Shown: positions 12,746 to 22,288 of the stretch, in pieces
Numbering within the stretch: the first letter of the stretch is position 1
Layout: the number at the start of each line of letters is the position of its first letter
Assembly: GCA_007115705.1 (NCBI GenBank)
Contig: QXEO01002091.1
Location: 434,001-498,000 of the forward strand
Origin: Dactylis glomerata
Lineage: Eukaryota > Streptophyta > Magnoliopsida > Poales > Poaceae
Direction: 5' to 3'
Length of the DNA stretch: 64,000 bases
Position numbers and translations under genes: made by a program
The notes under the pieces: generated by a model
The model's database searches: none
What the model saw: the letters and a program-made list of their open reading frames with translations, nothing else
Told to the model about the DNA's origin: nothing

Positions 12746-13511
12746 GGTTGCAGACACATCTCATGAATGACGACACCGTTGGAGATCAGCTGTACTGTTT
12801 GGCCAGGCCACCATCTTCGACTATATGTACTTTCCAAGGGTACGAGGTAAATGGGAATACATTTTACACGGTTGCCCAAGATAAAAAGAGCACCAACCAA
12901 AACAGTGGTGTCCGCTTTGATGCAACAGACGAGAATGGGCACTATTTGGAAACATATTACAGGTACATAGAGGAGATATGGGAACTTGACTATGGACCTA
13001 CTTTTAAGATCCCTTTGTTTCGGTGCAAATGGGTGAAGCTGACAGGAGGCGGGGTAGTTGTAGACCAAAAGTACGGCATGACAACAGTGGATCTCAACAA
13101 TCTTGCGTACATGGACGAACCATTCGTCCTAGCCAACGATGTCGCTCAGGTTTTCTATGTGAAGGATATGTCTACAAAAACGAGAAAAAGAAATCAGCAA
13201 AAGAAGACATCGTCCGATGAGCCAAAGCGCCACATAGTTCTTTTAGGGAAAAGAAACATCGTGGGAGTAGATGACAAGACAGACATGTCAGTAGATTATA
13301 ATAAGTTTCATGAAATTCTGCCCTTCAAAGTGAAAACTGACCCAAGCATCCTACTGAATGATGAAGATTCTCCATGGCTACGACCCATAAGAAAACAGAA
13401 ATAATAGATAGGAATGTTGGTGCAATAATGTAATAATGTATTAAACCTTTTATGTAATGCATGTATGAAATGTACTAAACCTTTATTTAAGGAGCATGCA
13501 TGTATGACGAT

Positions 13512-13712
13512 CTTTAGTCCCGGCTGGAGGGTGCAACCGAGACTAAAGCTGTCGGCAGGATAAGGACGCATGGGTAACCTTTAGTCCCGGCTGGAGGGTG
13601 CAACCGAGACTAAAGCTGTCGGTAGGATAAGGACGCATGGGTAACCTTTAGCCCCGGCTGGAGGGTGCAACCGAGACTAAAGCTGTCGGTAGGATAAGGA
13701 TGCATGGGTGGA
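13512..13712. repeat. 67-bp tandem repeat, three copies, with CACTA palindrome
   Basis: Units start at 13512, 13579 and 13646. Each holds CTTTAGTCCCGGCTGG...CCGAGACTAAAG, an imperfect inverted repeat like those at the element ends, plus a GATAAGGACGCATGGG-type spacer. It lies between the transposase stop and the TATA box at 13795. Confidence 0.85.
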
Positions 13713-13794
13713 TGCACTGCTCGATGAGATAAAGCATGTAGCGCATGACGCCCCTGTCGGAGGAACAAGACAAAAGTAGAAGCGGCGCCGTGCC

Positions 13795-13801
13795 TATAAA
13801 A
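13795..13801 (+). promoter_or_regulatory. Putative TATA box of a small CACTA gene
   Basis: TATAAAA, 23 bases before an ATG at 13818 and about 90 bases after the 67-bp palindromic repeats. The arrangement copies the TATA-after-palindrome layout at 1305 and 15783. The short distance to the ATG leaves room for only a very short leader, so this ATG may not be the real start. Confidence 0.4.
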
Positions 13802-13817
13802 GGAGCATCGATACGCC

Positions 13818-13949
13818 ATGGCAAGCACAGCTCGAAGGCAGGGAGAGTTTCTCGAAGATGTCGTTGGTGCTCACGCCCTACGGCATCTTCGGAAGCTCCG
13901 CCTCGGAAAAATTTCCCTACAAGCCCATAAAAGATTCCATCTCCTCTAA
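13818..13949 (+). CDS. Small ORF, 43 aa, unknown function (CACTA)
   Basis: I do not recognise this product. It begins MASTARRQGEFLEDVV and continues with a basic Leu/Arg stretch (RHLRKLRLG), ending at TAA 13947-13949. Its main body is the first copy of the 142-bp repeat that follows. Later copies keep the phrase LEDVVGAHALRHLRKLRLG in one frame each, but the 141-143 bp period moves them out of register with this ATG. It could be a real short peptide gene, the 5' end of a spliced gene, or non-coding. The evidence for coding is only the TATA box and the ATG. Confidence 0.3.
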   Translation: MASTARRQGEFLEDVVGAHALRHLRKLRLGKISLQAHKRFHLL

Positions 13950-14612
13950 CAGTGTTGGGTAAAGGGTTGGGAAATCTCCCATGGCGGAGCTTCTCGAAGA
14001 TGTCGTTGGTGCTCACGCCCTACGGCATCTTCGGAAGCTCCGCCTCGGAAAAATTTCCCTGCAAGCCCGTGAAAGACTCCATCTCCTCTAACAGTTTTGG
14101 AGGAAAGGGTTGGGAAATCTCCCCTGACGGAGCTTCTCGAAGATGTCGTTGGTGCTCACGCCCTACGGCATCTTCGGAAGCTCCGCCTCGGAAAAATTTC
14201 CCTGCAAGCCCGTGAAAGACTCCATCTCCTCTAACAGTGTTGGGTAAAGGGTTGGGAAATCTCCCGTGGCGGAGCTTCTCAAAGATGTCGTTTGTGCTCA
14301 TGCCCTACGGCATCTTCGGAAGCTCTGCCTTAGAAAAATTTCCCTACAAGCCCGTGAAAGACTCCATCTCCTCTAATAGTTTTGGAGGAAAGGGTTGGGA
14401 AATCTCCCGTGGCGGAGCTTCTCGAAGATGTCGTTGGTGCTCACGCCCTACGGCATCTTCGGAAGCTCCGCCTCGGAAAAATTTCCCTGCAAGCCCGTGA
14501 AAGACTCCATCTCCCTAACAGTGTTGGGTAAAGGGTTGGGAAATCTCCCGTGGCGGAGCTTCTCGAAGATGTCGTTGGTGCTCACGCCCTACGGCATCTT
14601 CAGAAGCTCCTC
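13851..14612. repeat. 142-bp tandem array, six copies
   Basis: Copies start (CTCGAAGATG or CTCAAAGATG) at 13851, 13993, 14136, 14278, 14421 and 14562, spaced 142, 143, 142, 143 and 141 bp. Most differences are single bases and a short indel in the spacer (ACAGTGTTGGGTAA versus ACAGTTTTGGAGGAA), which alternates between copies and suggests growth by a two-unit block. Confidence 0.9.
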
Positions 14613-14616
14613 TCCG

Positions 14617-15590
14617 AATCAATATAGTTTTAATTGAAAATGACAAAATAGTTAATAGTTAGGATAGTTAAAATAATTAATTTTGAAAATAGAAAATAGT
14701 TTTGAATTAGTTATTCAATTTCAAACACTTTTCATATTCATAGTTTTGTCAAATTCTAAAATACACAAAAAGAATATTAATCAATATAGTTTTAATTGAA
14801 AATGGCAAAATCGTTAATAGTTAGGATAGTTAAAATAATTAATTTTGAAAATAGAAAATAGTTATGAATTAGTTATTCAATTTCAAACACTTTTCATATT
14901 CATAGTTTTATCAGATTCTAAAATATACAAAAAGAATATTAATCAATATAGTTTTAATTGAAAATGGCAAAATAGTTAATAGTTAGGATAGTTAAAATAA
15001 TTAATTTTGAAAATAGAAAATAGTTTTGAATTATTTATTCAATTTCAAACACTTTTTATATTCATAGTTTTGTCAAATTCTAAAATACACAAAAAGAATA
15101 TTAATCAATATAGTTTTAATTGAAAATGGCAAAATAGTTAATAGTTAGGATAGTTAAAATAATTAATTTTGAATATAGAAAATAGTTATGAATTAGTTAT
15201 TCAATTTCAAACACTTTTCATATTCATAGTTTTATCAGATTCTAAAATATACAAAAAGAATATTAATCAATATAGTTTTAATTGAAAATGGCAAAATAGT
15301 TAATAGTTTGGATAGTTAAAATAATTAATTTTGAAAATAGAAAATAGTTTTGAATTAGTTATTCAATTTCAAACACTTTTCATATTCATAGTTTTATCAG
15401 ATTCTAAAATATACAAAAAGAATATTAATCAATATAGTTTTAATTGAAAATGGCAAAATAGTTAATAGTTTGGATAGTTAAAATAATTCATTTTGAAAAT
15501 AGAAAATAGTTTTGAATTAGTTATTCAATTTCAAACACTTTTCATATTCATAGTTTTGTCAGATTCTAAAATATACATTAGTTATTCAAT
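14617..15590. repeat. 162-bp AT-rich tandem array, six copies
   Basis: Units start with AATCAATATAGTTTTAATTG at 14617, 14779, 14941, 15103, 15265 and 15427, an exact 162-bp period. Each unit is strongly AT-rich with runs such as AAAATAGTTAATAGTTAGGA. The array abuts the 142-bp array and ends just before the promoter of the second CACTA gene. No ORF is present. Confidence 0.9.
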
Positions 15591-15659
15591 TCAAAATTAC
15601 AAATTCATATTTGAAATGAAAATCTGAAAACATTTCAGCAATGGCGCGCATTTATTGCC

Positions 15660-15780
15660 CATTTAGTCCCGGTTGGAACCGGGACTAAAGGGGGGGGGGC
15701 TCGGGCGCGAACCGACGACCACCCTTTAGCCCCCCCCTTTAGTCCCGGTTTGAGCCCCCAGCCGGGACTAAAGGGGGGGG
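15660..15780. repeat. CACTA palindromes upstream of the second gene
   Basis: Two inverted repeats of TTTAGTCCCGGTT...AACCGGGACTAAA type, separated by G/C homopolymer runs, sit immediately before the TATA box at 15783. They repeat the motif of the element ends in an internal position. Confidence 0.8.
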
Positions 15781-15782
15781 GG

Positions 15783-15789
15783 TATATAA
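15783..15789 (+). promoter_or_regulatory. Putative TATA box of the second CACTA gene
   Basis: TATATAA directly after a run of G and the palindromes. A GC-rich leader (15800-16078) follows, then a probable leader intron with donor GGTGAGAG near 16079 and acceptor TTTTTGCAG ending at 16725, five bases before the ATG. Confidence 0.5.
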
Positions 15790-16078
15790 GCCCGTCCCGC
15801 CCCTGCTCTTCTTCTTCCCCACACTTAGCCATTTCTGCGACGCGCGCGAGGAGGTTCCCGACGCCGATCGTTGCAGCCACCCAAAAACTCGCCGCCGAGC
15901 CCCGCCGCGCCACCACCGAGCCCCGCCGACGCCTCCCCGAGCCGCGCCGACTCCACCGAGCCCCGCCGGCCACCGCCGTCCCTCTCGCCGCGCGCTCCTC
16001 CCGCCGGGCCTGCCCGCCGCCCCTCCTCCTGCCACCCCTCCCGCCACCGCGCCGCCACCGCCCATGCGCTCCTCTCGG

Positions 16079-16725
16079 TGAGAGACGCGCGCCCGCCCGC
16101 CGCTGCCCCTTTTTTTTGTTAATTTTTTTTTTAGGTTAGGTTAGGTTAAATTTTGTTAGGTTAGGTTTTTTTAAAATTTTGTTATTTGTTAGATAGAATT
16201 TTGATATTTGTAATTAGTGTAATTTGTTATATATAATTGTTATTTGTTACATATAATTGTTATTTGTTATATATAATTGTTATTTGCTATATATAATTGT
16301 TATATATAATTGTTATTTGCTAGTGTGTTAATTGTTAGATATAATTGTTATTTGCTAGTGTGTATTTGTTATATATAATTGTTATTTGCTAGTGTGTTAT
16401 TTGTTAGATATAATTGTTATTTGTTATTTGTTAGATAGAATTTATTATTTGTTAGTGTGTAATTTGTTAGATAAAATTGTTAGGAATTTTATTTGTTACA
16501 TAGAATTGTGAAATAGAAATAGCAAATAGAGTTAGAAAAAATAGAATAGAAATAGCAAATAGAAATAGAGTTAGAAAAAATAGAATAGAAATAGAGTTAG
16601 AAAAAATAGAGTTAGAAAAAATAGAATTAGTTAGGGTTAGTAGTTAGAAAATAAGTAAGGTTATTTTGTTAGTTATTATTCCATATAGCGTCCATAATTG
16701 AAATATAAATGTCGGTTTTTTGCAG
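16079..16725 (+). other. Probable 5' leader intron with simple AT repeats
   Basis: Between a donor-like GGTGAGAG and the acceptor TTTTTGCAG. It holds runs of TTAGGTTAGGTT, many copies of ATATAATTGTTATTTG (16215-16430) and GTTAGAAAAAATAG (16520-16640). No gene. Confidence 0.5.
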
Positions 16726-19700
16726 AAACTATGGATCCACATAGCAGGAACCTCGAAGAGGAAGAACTTCTCAAAGATATAATCAAAGACGCCCCCGATG
16801 TTGAACCAGCTGAATCTCCGTCGTCGTATCTGAACCCCTCCGGAGATGGAATGGAGGTCGACCGACACGAAGATGAAGCCGACGGGGCAGGCGATAGCTC
16901 CGATGATGGAGAAGGTGATAGCTCCGCTGATGGAGAAGCCGGTGGAGAAATAACGAAGTCCGGCGAGGTATACATATGAAGTTCGGCAATCAGTTGTAAT
17001 ATTGGAGATAGCTCTATATTGTATACATATGCATTAATTTGATGAATGTTTCTCCCTCTTAGGCCTCCACATCGAGCAAAGCTACGAAACGAGGCCCGAC
17101 CAAAAAGTTGGATACACGGACGCATTACACCTTTGAGGTGATATTGCCTACGGGCGAACCCAAGCTTCCTAAGAATGATGCTGACACATTCAAGAAGCAA
17201 TGCGGAGTTCTCGTTAGGGATCACGTCCCGATCAGCGTTCGGGAGTGGAACAAGCGCAAAGGGGCAGCCGATAGTGACTATGTCGCCGAAAGGTACAAAG
17301 ATAATCTTTGGAATGATCTCATGTCACATTTCAACCTGCCAGAATGTGAGAATGAAGACGCCGCAAAAAAACTGAGGGCCAAAGTCAAGCAGTGGACTCT
17401 AAAGAAGATGGCCGAACTATTCTGTAGCTGGAAGAAGAAACTATGGAAAAACTATCTGAAGACAAAGAAAGTGCCAGTATTCGAGGGGTATCTAGCCAAG
17501 CAGGCGAATCACTGGAAGGCATTTCAGGAGTACAAGCAGTCAGAAGATGCCAAGGCATTATCAGAAAAGAACAAGAAAAATGCCGACAAGAAGAAATATC
17601 ACCACACGCTGGGGCCAGGGGGCTATGAGACTGCCATCCCAAAGTGGGATAAGAAAGAGCAAGATATGCTAGCTAAAGGGATCATACCTGAACCCATCCG
17701 TGATGAGTGGGAATTGAGAGCAAGAAATTGGTTCCTTGCGCATGGTGGTTCGTACGATGAAGAAACAGGGGACCTTATCTGCAGTGACGGTCTTAGGATA
17801 CCCAAGGAGAATTGGAAAAAAATAGTGAAAGAAATTAAAGAGGGAAAAAGACAGTTCACTCCAGATAGAGAGAAAGATTTGCTCACACTGGTCCTCGGCA
17901 ATGACAAACATGGAGGACGAACGCGAGGCTTCGGTCCTTCTTACCCGTGGTGGCTTGGGTTTGCCAGAGACCAAGACACTTACAGAAGCCGAGCGAGAGT
18001 AAAGAAGCGACAGCAGGATGAGGAAAATGACAAGTTCAACCAGTTGCTTGCCAGGCTTAACGAGCAACAACAACAGATTGATGAACTTAGAGGAGTAGTG
18101 CGCCAGGAAGATCCTGCACTCGATATTACCGCCGCCCCATCTAAGCGGAAAAGTAGCGTGACTAAATCTGAGGCCCCGATCGATGATGCACGAAGAATGA
18201 TAGAGGGCGGTCCCGGCTACCCCGTGGATGGAATCAAGGAGTCAACATCATGTGAACTCCATCAGAGAATCAAGAACATATCCATGAAGGTGGCCATCGG
18301 ACAAGCTTTACCTTCTGGCCCTGATGAACGCTGGCATGGCCGTGAGATTTCAGCTGGCTATGCTAAAGTCAGGGTGGATGAAATCGTGTCGGGGTTTCAT
18401 GATATGGAGCTCGACATAGTTGGACCCGAAGATGAGAGGACACTCGGAGAAGTACTGGGTGGAGTCATCCTATGGGACAAGAACTACATCCAGCTTCCAG
18501 GCTCGGCCCCAAGGACAACACCGCCTCCGAGTCGTCGCAGGTCACCTACACCTCCATCACCTCCAAGCCCTCCACATGACGACGGCCACCACAACACGAG
18601 TCCATCTCGATCACCGCCGCTGGACTTGGGTCGGCCGTCTCCGCCGCCGCCCGCTAAGGATACTAAGCGGAAGCGTGCCAGCAAGAATGCTCCGTCGATG
18701 AGTTCTAAGCGACGGAGCTCCCCAAAGCGCAAACTATCGCCCCTTCCAAAGGTACCTCATGCTAATCTTCCCATCAGACCTTATGATCGTACCCCCGAGG
18801 AAAACGCCAGGATAGCAAAGGAACATTATGATGCGCAGATGAAAAAGAAGGAACCCGAGCCCCGCCCGGAATACACCGAGAAGCAAATAGCATATGCAAA
18901 ATACTTACTGACCCTTCCATCACAGTATGACTTGCACCATAAGCCTGACGACTATACACGTGCATTGCAGAAGGAAGGGAAAAAGAGCAGATCACGTGCA
19001 AGTGCAAGTGGGAGCAAATCAAGTTCAACTACAAGCAAAAAAAGATCAGATGTTCCTCAGCTTGGACAACAGGCCAAACAGTCGATCCCACCCCTCAGGG
19101 TGTTACCCGAGAATGTTCCCTCTCTGGTGCAGGGGCAAGATTTGGAATTAGCAAACAAGTGGGCGGCTGAATGGGGTATAAGTGTTGAAGACGTTCTGGC
19201 TTCCTAAGACGACAGGTTACCCAAGGCTGTGGTAGCCCCTAAGCCGCAGTTTGTCATGGGAGCGCCTTTGGTCAGCAAAGATAAGTTTGATGATCTCCCA
19301 ACAAATATGTGTTACTTGCATACATGGTACTTAAGTGAAGCAAAGAATGGGAGAACGATGATCATGGCGCGTGTCCCACGGGAGTACTACGGCCGTCCCG
19401 AAGACATCCATATCGACTTTGATGAACTCTTCCAGATATACAATGGCGACGCCCTCGACAAATCGCTTATGAGTTGCTATTGTCTGTAAGTTTTTCAATT
19501 CATTGTCTATATATAACTTGTTCAGTTATTTCAATTCATTGTCTACATATAACTTGTTCCGTTCTGACTTGTACTCTATTATGCAGAATGAAGATTCTGG
19601 AATGTAAAAGTAGGAACATCCTAAATATTGGGTTTATTGACCCGGATAAAATACATATAAAGACGCTAACTGATAACCCCAAGGAGACGGAGGAAAACCT

Positions 19701-19738
19701 TCTAAGGTTTCTAACAGATCAAAATTTATGTGACCACA

Positions 19739-21278
19739 TGATACGTCTCAAACGTATCTATAATTTTTGATGCTCCATGCTTGTTTTTACACCATTTGCC
19801 TATTGTTTCGTTACACTTAGTGGCACTTTTATGCATTTTCCGGAACTAACCTATTAACGAGTTGCTACAGTGTCAGTTCCCTGTTTTCTGCTGTTTTTGT
19901 GTTTCAGAAGTGATACACAGGAAATATTCTCGGAATTGGACGAAACAAAAGCCAGAAGTCTTATTTTTCCCGGGAGCATCCAGACATCCGAAGAGAGGAA
20001 GGAGAGGGGCCACAGGCCTCCCTCACACAGGGCTGGCGCGGCCCAGGCCCTGGCCACGCCACCCATGTGTGAGGAGCCCCTGGCTGCCCTCTCGCGACGC
20101 CCCTTCGCCTATAAGAAGCCTCGGGACAGAAAACCCTAAGGGATTCGGCAATTTTCTAGAAAGAGTTCCGCAGCTCCGCCGCCATCGCCGACGAATTTCG
20201 GGGGACAGAAGTCTCTGTTCCGGCACCCTGCCGGGACGGGGAAGTGCCCCCGGAGCCATCTCCATCAGCCTCCATCGCCGTCTCCGCCGTCTCCATCGAC
20301 CTCACCGCCATCTCCATCAACCTTGCTGTCTCCTATGATGAGGAGGGAGTAGTTCATCCCCGGGGCTGAGGGCTCTACCGGTAGCTATGTGGTTCACCTC
20401 TCTCTCCCATGATGTGATCTTTATGTGATCGTGAGCTTTGTATCATGTTGAACAAATACATGTTATTATTCAGATATTATGTGTACTCTAGTGGTGATTA
20501 TTAAAGTAATCTATTCCTCCTGCTATGGTGTAACGGTGACAGTGCGTGCATCATGGTGGTACTTGGTTTAGGCTATGATTGTGATCTCTTGTGGATTATG
20601 AGAATAATTATTGCTATGATAGTATTGAGTGATCTATTCCTCCTTTCATAGTGTAAAGTTGACAGTGTGTGCACCGTGTTAGTACTTGGTTTAAGTTGCA
20701 ATGATTTCTATCTTGAATTGTGATCTGATTTGGATATCTCTATGAGTGGTGTTTGTCAAGTACTTGATAAACTTTAAGGGGTGCTTCTGTAGCCACTACA
20801 CAATGATTAGTGTTATTCAATACGAGAGTAATTCAGAGTGCCTTAGCAAAGAGAAGTTATTTGTTCAGTCATGTTATATTGTTGGGAGTGTGTCCACTAG
20901 TGAAAGTATGATCCCTAGGCCTTGTTTCCAAGCATTGCACACCGTTTACTTGCTATTTTGTTACTTGTTTACTCGCAGCGATATTTATTTCACATCACGT
21001 TTGCTACTTATAATCATCTATACCACTTGTATTTCACTATCTCTTCGCCGAACTAGTGCACCTATACATCTGACAAGTGTATTGGGTGTGTTGGGGACAC
21101 AAGAGACTTTCTGTATCGTAATTGCAGGGTTCCTTGAGAGCGATAGCTTTGACCTCTAACCTCCCTGAGTTCGATAAACCTTGGGTGATCCACTTAAGGG
21201 AAACTTGCTGCTGTTCTACAAACCTCTGCACTTGGAGGCCCAACAAGTGTCTACAAGAATAGAAGTGCGTAGACATCA
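19739..21278 (+). repeat. Element 2, 5' LTR
   Basis: 1,540 bp. It holds a TATAAG-type box near 20110 in a GC-rich stretch and a TCACCGCCATCTCCATCAAC-like CT-rich leader. Its first ~200 bp are nearly the same as the start of the element 1 LTR, while its 3' end differs (GACATCA against GGTAGCA). Confidence 0.9.
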
Positions 21279-21288
21279 AGCTCTTTTC

Positions 21289-21306
21289 TGGCGCCGTTGC
21301 CGGGGA
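21289..21306 (+). promoter_or_regulatory. Element 2 primer-binding site (tRNA-Asp)
   Basis: TGGCGCCGTTGCCGGGGA begins ten bases after the LTR and is a perfect complement to the 3' end of plant tRNA-Asp including CCA. Confidence 0.85.
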
Positions 21307-21439
21307 GGTAAGGTAAAAGGTACTCACATTCTTTGGCTACTAAGTCTTTTAGTTGCTGGTGAGTGCTCGAAGTTATTTCCTTTAGATTCTGCAATTACAT
21401 CTTTTTGTTTCTTGTTTTTATTTTCACTAGTTAGGCTTA

Positions 21440-22288
21440 ATGGAAAATAAAGAGTTCTCTAGTCTTTTTCCTGAGTTTAGATATGAAGTGTTTGAAGAGA
21501 AAGTTGAAAAACCTTTGGAGCTTAATTTGCATGCTAATAGTGTTGTTAGTATGAATGTTTCGAACACCGCTGTTGCTAATGCTATAGAAAAGTCTAAGCT
21601 TGGGGAAGCTGGTTTTGTTAAGCATGATATTTTTAGTTCCCCAACTTTAGTGGAGAAAGTTTGCTCTGATGATATTTTATCTCCTCGATGTGATGTTCCT
21701 TCTTATGATGATATGTTTGAAGAATATGCTTTGCGAAATAGTTGCTCTCTAGCTTGTGATGATACTAAACCTCTAGTTTATGATAGCTATGATGATGAGT
21801 ATAATATTTTCAGTTCACCTACTTTTGAGGAGAAAATTAGTTATGATTGCAATATGCCTCCTATTTATGATGATTATGGTGATGAGAATAGTTATTCTGT
21901 TGAATCTGCTCCTACTACTATTGTTACTGTGGTGACTATTAATCCTTTTATGCATGTGGCTCATGATAGGGATGCTTTATGTGATAGTTATATTGTTAGT
22001 TCTATTCATGATGCTACTGAAAGTTATTATGAGAGAGGGAAACATGGTTTGATGAATCTCAACAATATTGAGTTTCCCCTCTTTATGTTGCAATTCTTGA
22101 AGTTGTACTTGTTTTGCCTTCCTATGCTTTTTGCTTTGCGCTTTCATGACTTGTCTCTTTACAAGACTATTTTTCATAGGAAGTGGTTTAGATTTAAATG
22201 TGTTTCATACATGCTTTTTGATGCTCTCTATTGCTTCAAGTTCTTATATGGCGCCTTTGCCTCAAGCTTTTATATGGCGCCCACATGA
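21440..22288 (+). CDS. Unknown 282-aa protein of non-autonomous element 2
   Basis: I do not recognise a domain. The ATG at 21440 follows a short leader after the primer-binding site. The first ~200 residues are acidic and rich in Tyr, Asp and Ser, with two repeats of a NIFSSPTFEEK / DIFSSPTLVEK phrase and several YDD motifs. The last ~70 residues are hydrophobic and aromatic (FLKLYLFCLPMLFALRF) with basic patches, so one or two membrane segments are possible. The copy in element 3 has the same length and about nine in ten residues the same by eye, with no stops, which argues for a real product or recent amplification. It occupies the place gag has in element 1. An Env-like or packaging role would be speculation. 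Confidence 0.6.
   Translation: MENKEFSSLFPEFRYEVFEEKVEKPLELNLHANSVVSMNVSNTAVANAIEKSKLGEAGFVKHDIFSSPTLVEKVCSDDILSPRCDVPSYDDMFEEYALRNSCSLACDDTKPLVYDSYDDEYNIFSSPTFEEKISYDCNMPPIYDDYGDENSYSVESAPTTIVTVVTINPFMHVAHDRDALCDSYIVSSIHDATESYYERGKHGLMNLNNIEFPLFMLQFLKLYLFCLPMLFALRFHDLSLYKTIFHRKWFRFKCVSYMLFDALYCFKFLYGAFASSFYMAPT

Larger units (their letters stand above)
1602..13404 (+). pseudogene. TNP2-type CACTA transposase, decayed and split by an LTR element
   Basis: Coding blocks are 1602-4273 and 12746-13404. Domains in order are a Transpos_assoc-like Cys/His segment (HMFCPCVEC), an acidic linker, a Transposase_21-like core (CPLGL, CILYRGE, VMWYAPIIPRL, FVTINDWPAL, IDVMHLTKNLCVN), a DUF4218-like segment (HDYHVLMTQLLPVALRG) and a DUF4216-like C-terminus (ELDYGP, LFRCKW). 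Damage: TAG at 1953-1955, a one-base shift in the A run near 2390-2396, a second shift near 2600, TAG at 3008-3010, and the 8.5 kb retrotransposon at 4274. Sequence on both sides of each break continues the family alignment, so the gene was whole before. The stop is TAA at 13402-13404. The ATG at 1602 is the first in frame; a leader intron ending near 1572 (TTTTTAG) is possible. Confidence 0.85.

Noticed and set aside
13610..14301. Minus-strand ORFs of 72-122 codons through the 142-bp array
   Set aside because: They follow the tandem repeat, show no start context or domain, and change frame between units.
15635..16139. Several long Gly/Arg/Pro-rich ORFs on both strands
   Set aside because: They are produced by the GC-rich leader of the second CACTA gene; no domain, and all frames are similarly open.
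16133..16170. TTAGGTTAGGTT run as a telomere-like array
   Set aside because: The unit is not the plant TTTAGGG repeat and it lies in an AT-rich leader intron.
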